Notes: generated by a model from the letters alone, not told the origin. Shown: positions 23,801 through 34,187, counted from the stretch's first letter. The stretch: 64,000 nucleotides of DNA from Medicago truncatula (GCF_003473485.1 NC_053044.1:31996091-32060090), one strand, 5' to 3'. Numbers and translations are program-made.

Positions 23801-23995
23801 TGGTTTGTGGGGTCAGTCGGTAATCTTGAAAGCAGTATGAGATGTTACACTCAAAGGTTTACTTACGGTAATATGTAGTTCAATCAAGAGATGAGTAAAG
23901 TCTACCTAAGAATAATTTCATCGAACGATCAAGCTCAGGTACTTCTTATGAACAATTCGTCATTGGTGGAGCTCATTAACCACTTGAGTCCAATT
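20885..23995 (+). mobile_element. Ty1/copia retrotransposon fossil, 3'-truncated
   Basis: Parts seen in order: a probable 5' LTR remnant with a TATA-like box near 21,281; a decayed primer-binding site near 21,637; a gag region from about 21,774 with a CCHC-type knuckle near 22,620; and an integrase region from about 22,830 to 23,470 with the usual RSDHGGEFE and ITPHNNGSVES-like stretches. Reverse transcriptase, RNase H and the 3' LTR are absent. The element is broken, with at least several interruptions, and is old. It is itself interrupted by a solo Cassandra LTR at 23,465. Confidence 0.8.
23465..23849 (+). mobile_element. Solo LTR of a Cassandra (TRIM) element
   Basis: It begins TGTAACACCC, ends GATGTTACA, and is flanked by the 5-base duplication CTCAA (23,460-23,464 and 23,850-23,854). 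Inside, about 23,637-23,755 resembles plant 5S rRNA, including AGTTAAGCGTGCTTG and GGATGGTGACCTACGGGGAAG, the box A and box C region. LTRs with embedded 5S sequence are the hallmark of Cassandra. It lies within the copia fossil, so it is the younger of the two. Confidence 0.88.
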
Positions 23996-24230
23996 ACTTG
24001 GATTTTCCCCATATTTTTCTACTAATATATGTAGACAAATGATAACATGTAAGATGTTGTTGGATTTGTCTCGATGAATATTTTTAAAATATCAAATTTT
24101 ATAATTTTTGATAATAGATGATTAAAGACATTAAAGGTCGAAATGTGCCTTCACTCACTATGAAACGAATGAAGTATCATTTAGGAACAAATATAAGAAA
24201 GTGACAATATGATATCATTTAATTAGATAC

Positions 24231-24355
24231 ATGTGAACCCCTTTGGAGTGGCCTAGTGGTATTGACTTGGGACGAGACAATGTACTTCTTCTCAAGGTCT
24301 CACATTGGATTCTATGATGCTGATTTAAGTGAGCTAATTTAACTTCTTCAAAAAA
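24231..24355 (+). mobile_element. Decayed tRNA-derived SINE
   Basis: It contains a box-A-like GGAGTGGCCTAGTGGTATTG, a weaker box-B region (TCACATTGGATTC), and an A-rich tail. AATTAGATACA flanks both sides (left copy near 24,219, right copy near 24,359), consistent with an L1-type target duplication. It is a different family from the SINE at 34,015. Confidence 0.55.
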
Positions 24356-24866
24356 ATAAAATTAGATACACTTAAAAAAAAATGACAGTCAACAGATAAA
24401 AATTAATCTATATTTTTATTACATACACTAAATTGATTAAGAATTAAATTTTTAATAAGTTGATGAAGAGTAAATTATTAGACTCATTTATATATTTAAT
24501 AATTAAGCAAATTAATTTTATTCAAATTCCAAGTTACAATGTTTAATTTTTTACTTTTTTTTTTTAAAAAATTGGAGGGCTAAACTTTAGACAGACATCA
24601 TTCTTATGGTAATTGTATGATTAGCACAGAATAAAAAAAATCAAAATTGTCAACAATGAAGAATGAAGATGATTCTTAGAAAGTATTACAAACAATTATA
24701 CATTTTTTTTGGTGGTAATTACAAAAACAATTATTCAAACAAGTCTAATTTTTGAAAATAGAAAAACAATTTTTAAAAAGGCAATGAAACAATTTTAATT
24801 TTAATTTTTCTTTTCTTTTATTTTCTTCAACTCATCATCAATCGGAAGTAATTAGAAACGAATGTA
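24356..24866. other. Intergenic DNA upstream of the dUTPase gene
   Basis: AT-rich with long A and T runs. No gene or clear repeat edge was seen. The last part presumably holds distal promoter sequence of the dUTPase gene. Confidence 0.4.
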
Positions 24867-24883
24867 GCGGGAAAATTTGGCGC
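24867..24883. promoter_or_regulatory. Paired E2F sites of the dUTPase promoter
   Basis: GCGGGAAA at 24,867-24,874 (E2F site on the minus strand) and TTTGGCGC at 24,876-24,883 (plus strand) lie one base apart. Both match the E2F consensus TTTSSCGC. E2F control fits a nucleotide-pool enzyme needed in S phase. Confidence 0.7.
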
Positions 24884-24918
24884 CATGAACACACTCTTAC
24901 ACTCCTCTTCTCACTTTC

Positions 24919-24926
24919 TATATAAA
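24919..24926 (+). promoter_or_regulatory. TATA box of the dUTPase gene
   Basis: TATATAAA, 36 bases downstream of the E2F pair. It places transcription start near 24,950, between the first in-frame ATG (24,885) and the second (24,996). Confidence 0.65.
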
Positions 24927-24995
24927 CAACTCAACTCTCATCTCACTCTTCACATTCACACACACTTTCAATTTTCGTTCTTACGCTTTTCAACA

Positions 24996-25539
24996 ATGTC
25001 CAACTTAAACGGCGTCGTTTCATCCAATTTTCTCCGAGTGAAGAAACTCTCCGACAAAGCCGTTATACCTTCCCGCGGCTCCCCTCTCTCCGCCGGATAC
25101 GATCTTTCCAGCGCCGCCGATTCAAAGGTTCCGGCTCGCGGCAAAGCTCTCATCCCCACAGATCTCTCCGTCGCCGTCCCTGAAGGAACCTATGCTCGTG
25201 TTGGTAATTAATTACTGTTTTCCCCTTTCCCAATTTTTGAATTTTAGGGTTTCTGGAATTTAGGGTTTTTGATTGAATTGAATGATTTTTGCAGCTCCGA
25301 GATCTGGTTTGACATGGAAGCATTCGATTGATGTTGGTGCTGGTGTGATTGATGCTGATTACAGAGGACCTGTTGGGGTTATACTGTTTAATCATTCTGA
25401 TGTTGATTTTGAAGTGAAAGTTGGTGATAGAGTTGCTCAGTTGATTATTGAGAAGATTATTACTCCGGAAGTTTCTGAGGTTTTGGATTTGGATTCTACT
25501 GTTAGAGGTGAAGGTGGTTTTGGATCTACTGGGGTTTGA
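24996..25539 (+). CDS. DUT: dUTP diphosphatase (dUTPase), 150 aa
   Basis: It hydrolyses dUTP to dUMP and diphosphate, keeping uracil out of DNA and supplying dUMP for thymidylate synthesis. Two exons, 24,996-25,203 and 25,295-25,539, are joined by a GT-AG intron that splits an alanine codon. All five motifs of the trimeric family are present: [11 protein letters not shown] (motif 1), PRSGL (motif 2), [12 protein letters not shown] with the catalytic aspartate (motif 3), RVAQLIIEK (motif 4) and the C-terminal [10 protein letters not shown] (motif 5). Length is normal for a eukaryotic dUTPase. An in-frame ATG at 24,885 would give a 187-residue form with a basic, organelle-like N-terminus, but it lies upstream of the TATA box and abuts the E2F sites. 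I therefore prefer 24,996; a minor longer form from another start is possible. Confidence 0.93.
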
Positions 25540-26744
25540 GTTTGAGCTTGAGTTTGAGTTAGAAAATGATTAATTTTAATAGTTTTATAATCATATAGGT
25601 GTGTGTACTTGGGGTATTAAAGTGTTAATCTTTACTATTTTGCTGTGTTAAGGAACCTATTCTGAGAATATTATTGAGTATTTTCTCATTTTATGTTCTT
25701 GTTTATCCTTGATTGTTCCCTGTATATTTTTCACATGATGATATGAAAGGATTAATTAACCAATAGTTTGATATAATCACTGCAATTATGCAGACCAACC
25801 AAATAGCAATAACAGTAAACATACACTATATTGAAAGGCAACCAATAATACAGAACCAATAGATCAATCTAAACCAATGCCGAGCACATCACCCTTCGCT
25901 ATTTATCATGTTGTACACCTTAATAATCAGGCCAACAACATTTCATTGAACCCCAAATATGAATTTGGATTGTGGTAATCCCTGTGTTCATGCTGTCGGA
26001 TTAGAGCTGCTATAGTATTGTATTTAAATTTGGACAATCTGGTTTTTCCCAACTGTTAATAAGGGGCTGTCAACAATCCCTTCAGCTCCCTTGGTAGGTC
26101 TGATTTTTCCCAACTGTGAATGAGGGGTTGTCAACAATCCCTTCAGGTCATTTAGTATACCATGATGATACATAGTCTCGATAAACAACACCCCTGTATT
26201 TAGCTAGCAATGTATCGTTGATTATTCAAAACCAGGGGAGATCTTGATTGTCTTGGCTGGGTCAATGTCTTGAAATGTTGCCACAGAGCCTTGCTCTATC
26301 AGGATTAGTAACTGCTCTATGCACACAGCACTTTTTCATTTGTTATAATCTGGTGACAAAGTAAACCAACCTTGTTAACAACTTCAATTTCATGAATGCA
26401 TCATTTATCAGGTAAACACAAAGAAATCACTAGCCATCATAATACAATGCTAGCCAACCACATATCCTAGACTGCTAAATCCCATATTTTAAAGAAATAT
26501 GACAGTGACCATTGCTTCTAATACATGAGCAAACATCCTATAAAAGCTTGGTTTCATGAATAGATACTGTTGTAAACTCAAAAACATTATAGAATGATAG
26601 ATAATAAACTTTTATGCTTTCTTGTATAGATACATGAGTATGCATCCTATAAAAGCTTGGTATATTTTCTTGTGCTTCACCTGAAGTTATGGATTTGCTA
26701 AGAACCTTGACCAAACCACACTCAACGTCCATCCTGCAATGAAA
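25540..26744. other. Intergenic DNA; the right part is a diverged TPS-array spacer module
   Basis: The first few hundred bases should carry the dUTPase 3' UTR. From about 26,150 the text (AACAACACCCCTGTATTTAGCTA, then CTTGGCTGGGTCAATG and GAGCCTTGCTCTATCA) matches the spacers below the other TPS genes, for example about 40,500-40,620 and 45,670-45,790. The TPS array's repeated block therefore begins here, well downstream of copy A. No gene is seen. Confidence 0.55.
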
Positions 26745-26891
26745 CTCCCTCCGGTCCTATTTACAAGAGAAAATTGACTTTTTATATACATTGAATAATG
26801 TATGTATCTAGTCAAGAATCTAAACCAAATACATAAATTATTTAATGCATCTAAAAAATAAATTGTCTCTTGTAAATAGGACCGAAGGGAG
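26745..26891. mobile_element. Stowaway-like MITE
   Basis: Inverted ends CTCCCTCCGGTCCTATTTAC and CTCCCTTCGGTCCTATTTAC (the second read inward) enclose 147 AT-rich bases. The paralogous spacer at about 40,857 reads CAATGATCTTAAACACAATCAG without the insert, a clean empty site. Confidence 0.75.
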
Positions 26892-28156
26892 TATTAAACA
26901 CAATCAGAAAAATACAGTTCGCATAATTAGTTGTAATTGAAAGTGTGCCTCGATATCTAAACAAGTAACATTTACAATAATTGAATAATCGACTTATACT
27001 GATTAAATGCATCTCAACAATGTGATGACAATCAAAAACCCTTTAGTGTCATTTACTTTAGTCACCTTCACATTATGGTATAAGATTCATTCTAGTTACT
27101 TGGCACGGGAATTTTTTAATTTTTTTCCCGTTAGTAACAGTAACAACCAAGTAACATCACAGGTGAAGAAACATCAGCTCTCATTACTGGTTCTTCTCTT
27201 TCTCTTTATTTTCCATCTCTTCTCTAGTGTTCCAACATAAGAGAAAATCCCACCTAGAAATTATTATTTTTTGTCTAAATTACGAGCTGAACCATATTGA
27301 AGCATATCCTTCTTTAAGTTTTGGTAGTTATTAGTTTCCCTTTTCTGCTATGATTGGCAATTAGGCAGATGCCTTAAGCACTTGCGGTTATGAGTCTGTT
27401 CTGTTCACAATTTTATTTGTGCCTTTTCCTTATCCCCCCTCCTTATTGTTGATGGATCTTAGTGATCTTATATAGTAATGCATCTTCAGCTTATTACTAG
27501 TCCCCTGATTCAATAACTTCATTCTTTTATGGTTTGGTTAGAGGTAAGATTTCAACTTTTTGTAAATATTAACAGAGCTAGAGAAACAAAAATTTCTACA
27601 TGCAATTTTCAGAACTAGATACTTAATCTAATTTTATAAGGGGATTTTTTAGATTATGAAGTTTGACAATATTCTTGATTTCAGGACTTTGCTTCTGGTG
27701 ACTCATCAAAACTACTCCTCTGGTGCTCATGTTATTCCATATTTGAAATATACTACTATCTTTTAGCATTGGTTTCCTTCTTCTAGATGAATTCTTATTT
27801 TCATTGTTTCTTTTGTATGGGCCAAATCAAGGAACCAGGATAATTTTTTTTTTTTTTGAAATTCCACTTGTTCATTCAATAGAAGACAGGAATCAGGATA
27901 GTTTAGTGCTGACCTTAATGGTGTAGTTAGCTGTAAGATTAAGAAAGTATAAATGCAATGCTTATAATTTCATTGAAGTACACAGTTTGAGTACCAATAA
28001 ACAAATGGGAAATTAGTACTACATTTTTGGTTTAGTTCCAAATGTAGATCGATATAATATACTAAAGTATTGAAATAATCTGAAGAACCATGAAACAATA
28101 TTGCCCAATATAAATTACAAAATGAATAACATCATATCACAAAATTTAAAGATGTA
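26892..28156. other. TPS-array spacer module below copy A
   Basis: Diverged copy of the spacer found below the other TPS genes, with shared phrases such as ATGGTATAAGATTCATT and TGAAGAAACATCAGCTCTC. At 27,843-27,887 a 45-base poly(T)-headed scrap is flanked by AGGAACCAGGATA / AGGAATCAGGATA and looks like a tiny retroinsertion. The last part should include the 3' UTR of TPS copy A. No other gene is seen. Confidence 0.5.
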
Positions 28157-30340
28157 CTAATTGCACCCAACACTAACATTAATCAATGAGTTAACATGTT
28201 CCTGGAGATTAGAGAGGCTCGGGTTGCTCTTATAGTGGTACATGAGGGGAACCATTCTAGCAGCATTGAGACAAAAATTGGAAAATGATGATGAAAACTG
28301 ATTTGTGACCAGAATTTCTTGATTGAGACATTTCCATTCATTTGAAATCATGTGAGCAACATGTCGTTGCACGTCTTCACTGGAAATATCTTGGTGTTCA
28401 CTCATGTAGCAATCAAGGTATGACCCATCAAGACCATTTTGATCTCCACTCTGCATTCATCCATGATAACTCTTATCATTAGAACTTTACATTTAACAGT
28501 TGAGTTAATTGGTTGAAAAATTTAATCAAATACTTGTGTAATATATATTCTAATTTAGGAGACATATTTCTTACCTTAGCTCCTTCTAAATCATCAGAGA
28601 GACGAAGAATTTTTGCCACTGAATATATAACATTTGGGAAATTTTCATCCAAGATATCAATTGTCTCCTTTGTTATACCACTAACATGATCCAAAAGGAA
28701 GAATGCATGTTCAAGCACAACATGCACTCCAGTGCTCACTATTCCATTGTTTAAGTAATCCTCTGCTTTTGGTAAGTGACCAGAATTCAACCAATGAGCC
28801 TCTTCCATGAAAGCGTTCAATAAGCGTATCCACTGTTTCACGCAAATATTATTATATAATCAGCCGTTTGAAAAAAATAATTTATATATATGATGAAATA
28901 AAAAAGACGGATAGTAAGTGTACCGATTTTTTGAGTGTGTCTATAGGGTTAAATCCATGCTTCTTGTAGACATTTTCAGCAAAATTATTGGTAATGTCGT
29001 AAAGTGCATTCAAAGATATTTTCATGAAGTTTGGAAGTTGCTCTGTGCCAGTGGTTTCCCACCTGAATCAAAAATCATTTCATAGTAAGTATTAGAGTGA
29101 AGCATCAATGTAATATTTGTATATCTTTGCATAGGTATATGTATGTATTAACTAACTAATGAGATGTATAAATTTATTCAAAATTGAATACCTGTTAATA
29201 GCATCTGTGAATATTGTAAGTTGATCCAATGTCCCGTGAACATCGAAAATGTCGTCAATAACATAAATTAAAGAGATGGGTTTTGTGAGCTCAATCCTTT
29301 GTTCTGAAAAGTTTGGATCTGTAAAGCATGCCATAGGCCATGTGTACCATTTCAGAGGTTGATACCCTGAAAACTTCACCTCCTTGTCTAGTCCAAGTTC
29401 TTTCCACCATCTATTAAATGAGGGTATAGTTACGTTAGTTACCCCTATGTAAAATTTGAATAATTATAAAGTCAACATCTATTTTTAACCAGAAAACATA
29501 CTTGGAAACTTCAATGGTTTCATTCTGGTTCATGAACCTAACTATGCCAGAATTGATTTTAGCAAGTTCCTCTAAACATATCAAATCCTTCTCAGCCTTC
29601 AAATCATGCATGAATGTGTTTTTATCCATAAATCTTGACAATCCATAGTGAAGTGGATTCTGAAGAGTGTTTGCAACATATAAAGCTTTGTTATGTTCTT
29701 GGTTTCTTGACAACCATGCATGTAGAAGCTCACAGCAGAGATATCCTACATCGTTAAGACTATCTTCTCCTTCAATACTTAGTTGCGATGCTTCGTAAAG
29801 GGCAATGAGACCTTTCACATCCTCACCATGTTTTTCTTCAAACATTCTTTTGTTACACTTCAAGCTGTCAAATAAATCTACACAACAATTATAGTTAGTC
29901 ATTTTATTACTAAATATATATATTCAAATATGGAGAGGATCTGTATTAAACAAACCTGCATTTACGTAATGGCCTCCTTGTCTCAGCAAGCGGAATGCAA
30001 GTGCAACTTCATAGAGTTCATGGCTACTCACAAAATCAATTATAGGATTGGTGTTCAATATCAAATGCAGATTTTCAAGAGCCACTTTTATTTCCTCAGC
30101 AAAATAGTGCTCAATACCAAACCTTTGGATAATATCCATCAAATAAAAACTCTCCATCGGATCTTCGATTTTAACAAGTTTCTTATAAACTTGCTTAAAT
30201 ATTAAAGCTTGTTTGACATATACAACATCCTAAAATTGTAAGAGTGCAGATTGATCAGAATATTGAAATAAAGCTATATATGTTGTAACTAAATTTAGAA
30301 TAGCTGTATATATTCGTACTTCAATTAAAATACTTACCAT
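28157..30340 (-). CDS. Terpene synthase copy A, TPS-g (linalool/nerolidol synthase-like), 520 aa
   Basis: Exons in coding order: 30338-30340, 29956-30229, 29502-29877, 29192-29410, 28924-29062, 28575-28832 and 28157-28450. The joined frame is 1,563 bases with no internal stop. The N-terminal alpha-barrel domain lacks the RRX8W motif and a transit peptide. The class I domain has DDIFD (residues 270-274), which binds Mg and the prenyl diphosphate. The run [18 protein letters not shown] and the C-terminal DGSYLDCYM and [11 protein letters not shown] are typical of subfamily g, which makes acyclic alcohols such as linalool or nerolidol. Without a plastid signal the enzyme should be cytosolic, favouring farnesyl diphosphate. 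Oddities: the RxR position reads GYQPLKW (residues 233-239), and the NSE/DTE position reads DDLEGAKSG (417-425), with glycine where Ser/Thr and Glu are expected. Activity is therefore unproven. Confidence 0.88.
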
Positions 30341-30381
30341 TCTAGAAATTAATGCTTTGATAGTAAATTAAAACAGACTCG

Positions 30382-30475
30382 CACTAGTACAGAAAACACT
30401 TTTTAAATCAGGTAAAAATGACTTTTTAAATCGGTTCAAGATCCGACTTATAGGTGGCCGATTTAAAAAACTGTC
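30382..30475. mobile_element. Small CACTA-tipped insertion in the leader of TPS copy A
   Basis: Between AAAACAGACT and ATAGCTGGGGATATTG, copy C has only about 12 bases, whereas copy A has about 95 extra. The insert begins CACTAGTACAGAAAACAC and contains inverted CTTTTTAAATC / GATTTAAAAA arms. This fits a small CACTA-like remnant. It lies between the TATA box and the start codon, lengthening the leader. Confidence 0.5.
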
Positions 30476-30533
30476 TTTGATAGCTGGGGATATTGTTAAG
30501 ATATGAAGTGGTTTGCTATAGCTCAAGAAAGAT

Positions 30534-30546
30534 GGTTATTTATAGC
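30534..30546 (-). promoter_or_regulatory. TATA box of TPS copy A
   Basis: Minus-strand GCTATAAATAACC, in the position equivalent to the TATA boxes of the other TPS copies. It lies about 200 bases upstream of the start codon because of the inserted element. Confidence 0.6.
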
Positions 30547-30604
30547 TGAACATTGCACATAGTTGATATTTGTTAGTTTGAGCTACTGAATGATTGAAGG
30601 TCAG

Positions 30605-30850
30605 CATATGTATGCTGCATATGTGTATTGTAAGACATTAATTTATTAGTTATAGTTTGCCAATGCTTGTTATAGTATGTTGCATATGTGTATTGTAACA
30701 CATTATTTTATTAGTAGTTTTTCTTTTGTAAGACATTAATTTATTAGTTATAGTTTTCCAATGCTTGTTATAGTATGCTGCATATGTGTATTGTAACATA
30801 TTATTTTATTAGTTATAGTTGGGCAATGCTTGTTATAGTATGTTGCTGAT
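30605..30850. repeat. Three tandem units in the TPS copy A upstream region
   Basis: The unit GCATATGTGTATTGTAA, then ACATTAATTTATTAGTTATAG, then CCAATGCTTGTTATAGTAT occurs three times, the middle one longer. Copy C has a single reduced version near 43,840-43,950. This is local expansion upstream of the promoter. Confidence 0.65.
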
Positions 30851-31494
30851 GTGCTGTTGTCTATTCATGACTATTTAACATTAATTAAATAACAACGATT
30901 AATTTAAAGGAGAACATGTTTCTTATATTCCATGTTTATTTTGTGAGGAACTTTAGATCAATCTTAATTTATTGCTTATATATATTGAACGTCCAAATGT
31001 AATATAATATGTTTAGTCGATCGTGCAAGTAGTAAAGGTCAAGAAGCCACGTTGGTTCATTTTTCTTCATTTTTTGGTAAACACGTGATTGTATGCAGCT
31101 TGGGACACGATACTAAATATGGACACTTCTTACAATTCAAATTTGAATTTTATCCCGTCATGCTGTGAGAGGCTAAGCGCTTGTGCTTTACCAAACTTCC
31201 TTTGTTTTTTTCTTTTTCTTATAAAATAGTAGTAATATGTTGAATCAAGAATGACATATTAAAAACTTATTTGGTGTTGGTTTCAAGAATGACATATTTT
31301 TAATTTCGAGAATAGTATAACTACATAGATTAAATTTGAAGAATTCATATAAACCTCTTCAATTCCAGTTTTGAGTTCCTCCAAATCAGGAGGATTTTGT
31401 ATTACGAAGAAAATGAACCCTTCGAAGTCTTTTACTCTCAATGTCATCTATTTATTCCTCCCGGATCTTCCTTTTTCTCCAAACCTCTCCCCTC
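30851..31494. other. Intergenic DNA between TPS copy A and the LTR/LINE debris
   Basis: AT-rich. The first part continues the TPS upstream flank shared with copies B and C (AACAACGATTAATTTAAAGGAGAACATG). No gene is seen. Confidence 0.4.
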
Positions 31495-31775
31495 CCTTCC
31501 CCCAAACTCGCAAACAATGCCTCGATGAATTAGAGAGAAAGAAGTATATGAAAGACACTTGTTATTAAATTAGAGAGAAAGAAGTATATGAAATACACTT
31601 GTTATTGAATGACATTGTTGAGGGAAGAAGTGGTTGTTAAAACTGTGTATTACCCCTTTTATAGAGGAGGATAACATTCACTAACCGTAGTTACTTGTAT
31701 GGCAAGTAACCATTCAAATTAACAACCTTGTAAGCAACATCTACTTCCTATTTTCTAGTTTGAATTACAATCAAC
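31495..31775 (-). mobile_element. LTR remnant, copia-like
   Basis: On the minus strand it begins TGTTGATTGTAATTC and has an LTR-like TATA region (CCTCTATAAAAGGGG). It then has a tract reading CAAGTGTATTTCATATACTTC followed by TTTCTCTCTAATT, present twice. Related remnants lie at about 38,665-38,825, 40,160-40,440 and 45,450-45,610 and in their duplicates. No internal region is attached; an old fossil. Confidence 0.45.
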
Positions 31776-31817
31776 AGAAATAAAAAACACTAACTCAAGA
31801 ATCAATAATTGTGCTTT

Positions 31818-33980
31818 GTTTGATTTTCAAGGTGGATTTCGAGAAAGCCTATGATTCGGTGGATTGGAGTTTTTTAGAGTGTCCGAATTGGGTGGCTTGA
31901 ATGAAGGTGTGTGTGTGGGGGGGAAGTATGTCGATCCTTGTCAATGGTAGCCCTACAAAGGAGATTAATATTAAAAGAGGCCTTAAACAAGGAGATCCCT
32001 TAGCTCCTTTTCTCTTTTTGCTAGTGGCGGAAGACTTTAGTAGGGTAATGAGGAATGTGGTTTCACTTAATCTCTTTTAAGGGTTTGAGTTTAGAAGAAA
32101 TGGTTTAGTGGTTTCTCACCTACAATATGCCGATGTCACTCTTTGTATTGGTAAGGCAATGGTTGATAATCTTTGATCCTTGAAGACGGTGTTAAGAGGT
32201 TTTGAGACGGCGTCGCGTCTTAAGATTAATTTTTTTAAGAGATGTTTGATTGGTGTTAATGTTCCAAATGATATTTTGGAAATGGCTTGTAATTTCTTGA
32301 TTATTTGGGGTTACCGGTTGGAGCTAATCCGAGAAGTTTCATGACTTGGGAGCCGTTGGTGGAGCATTTGGGAATCTTGGGGGGCATAAATACATTAGTT
32401 TGGGAGGTAGGATTATCCTCCTAAATTCGGTGTTAAATGTGATTCCTATTTTCTACTTGTCTTTCTTGAAGATGCCAGTGAAAGCTTGGCGGAGAATAGT
32501 GAGAATTCAAAGAGAATTCCTTTGGGGAGGTGTGGGAGCCGGTAGAAAGATTAGTTGGGTGAGATGGAAATGGGTTTGTCAACACAAGGATATAATGGTG
32601 GTCTAGGTGTGCGCGATGTTAGAATCCTAAATGTTAGGTTGTTGGCAAAGTGGAAGTGGAGGTTGTTGGATGGGGAAGAAGCCTTATGGAAGAATGTTTT
32701 GGTGGAGATATATGGTCCAAGTATTACTAGGATGTTGGATGGTGGGATGACTTAAAATTGGAGGTGTGCTTCTCTTTGGTGGAAGGATGTGGTAAATTTA
32801 GAAAACTTTGGTGCCCAAGGGTGGTTTAATTTGGAGTTAACTAGAATCATTGGCAATGGAAGGAACTCTAGTTTTTGGAATATTAAGTGGCGAGGGGATA
32901 CAACTTTTAGGAGTAAATACCCAAGACTCTTCTCGATTTCAAACCAAAAAGAATCGATGGTAGGTGATATAGGGGAGGTGGTAGGCTCTTCAACGGAGTC
33001 GCGTTTTGAGTGGAGGCGGGACATTTTTGATTGGGAGGAGCAACTCTTCCAAATCTATTGCTAGATTTGGAAGGTATGTTTTGGTCTCATGAGGAAGATA
33101 GGTGGAAGTGGGGTTTGGAGGAGTCGGGGATGTTTTCCGTTAAGTCATCATATGGAAAATTAGAGGGCATTGTGTTGACGGAAGATTTCTGGAGTGAGAC
33201 GGACAAAAGAGTGTTTAGAAAAATATGGAAAAGTCCGGCACCTTCGAGGGTGGTGGCTTTCTCATGGAAGCTCCTTTATGATAGAATTCCAACAAAGGTT
33301 AATCTCGCGGTTAGGAATGTCTTACCCATGGAGGCTTCTCGGTTGTGAGCTTTATGTGAAAGGGTGGATGAATCCTCAACTCACCTTTTCCTTCATTGTG
33401 ATGTAGCAGGTAGGGTGTGGCAAGGTATTATGCGGTGGTGGGAGAGGATTCTCTTAATTCCGCCTAATTTATTTGTGCATTGGGAGTGTTGGGTTAGGGT
33501 GTGCGGAATAAGAAAATTTGTAAGGGCCTAAGACTCATTTGGCATGCAACGATGTGGGTGTTGTGGATTGCGAGGAACAATAAAGTGTTTAATACCCGGA
33601 ACCCGGATGTGGACGAAATTGTGCATGACATCAAGATTTTGCCGTGGCGTTGGTCTTTGTAGAGAATCCCTATGCCTACGTGCATGTACTATGAATGGTG
33701 TTGGTGCTCAACGGAATGTCTTTTGCGGCTGGTTTAGCTGGTAGGGGCTGGTTCGGTCTAGTGAGAGGGGGGCTGTTGTTAGTTTTCTATAGCAGCTGCT
33801 GTTTGGTGCTGCGGTGTCTGCTATTGTGCCCGAACAGCTGCTGTGGGGCATCTGTTTTTGCTGTTCTGCTCTCGGCTCTGGGAGTGTTGGTGCGGTTGTG
33901 TGAGTCTGTGTATAGTTTGAGCAATGGCTGTGTATTTTGGTGGTGTTTTGACTGGATTACAGGCACATAGCTTTTGCTTC
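31818..33980 (+). mobile_element. 5'-truncated L1-type LINE, reverse transcriptase pseudogene
   Basis: Starts inside the reverse transcriptase domain with VDFEKAYDSVDW. It continues with RGLKQGDPLAPFLFLLVAED and a YADV in place of the catalytic YADD, so the polymerase site is lost. Further on come GGHKYISLGGRIILLNSVLN and FLWGGVGAGRKISWVRWKW. A zinc-finger reverse-transcriptase-associated region follows (KIWKSPAPSRVVAFSWKLL), its HCD remnant near 33,395. Several stops and frame changes interrupt it: after VVSLNLF near 32,080, near 32,177, around 32,280-32,340, near 32,605, near 32,755 and near 33,062. The last 290 bases are GC-rich 3' UTR. No poly(A) tail is seen at the 3' junction. Confidence 0.85.
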
Positions 33981-34014
33981 TGTCACCTTGACAACATGGT
34001 ATAAGATTCATTTT

Positions 34015-34187
34015 TTTTTTTGGCTTTCGCACCGGTTTCCGACCCACCAAAGGTGGGCGACTAATCCGGCTCGTGCGTAGAGGCATGCATACTGGCCAAG
34101 CGTTGTTTCCCCTGGGAATCGAACCCAGTATTCCCCGGGTGCGTTCTTGAAAGGAGCTCCTTGCCACTGGAGCACAAGCAACTTAGT
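34015..34187 (-). mobile_element. tRNA-derived SINE with a perfect target duplication
   Basis: On the minus strand it starts TAAGTTGCTTGTGCTCCAGT and has a box B, GGGTTCGATTCCC. It ends with a GGTGCGAAAGCC phrase and an A tail (the T run at 34,011-34,020). The 18-base TGGTATAAGATTCATTTT flanks it on both sides (33,997-34,014 and 34,188-34,205). The uninterrupted target is seen in the paralogous spacers at about 41,047, 46,268 and 53,450. The pol III promoter looks whole, so the insertion is fairly recent. Confidence 0.85.

Noticed and set aside
24885-24995. 37-codon N-terminal extension of dUTPase resembling a transit peptide
   Set aside because: It overlaps the TATA box and abuts the E2F sites, so it is most likely untranscribed promoter and 5' UTR.
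34015-34187. Possible tRNA gene on the minus strand
   Set aside because: A tail, 18-base target duplication and a family relative at the window start identify it as a SINE.
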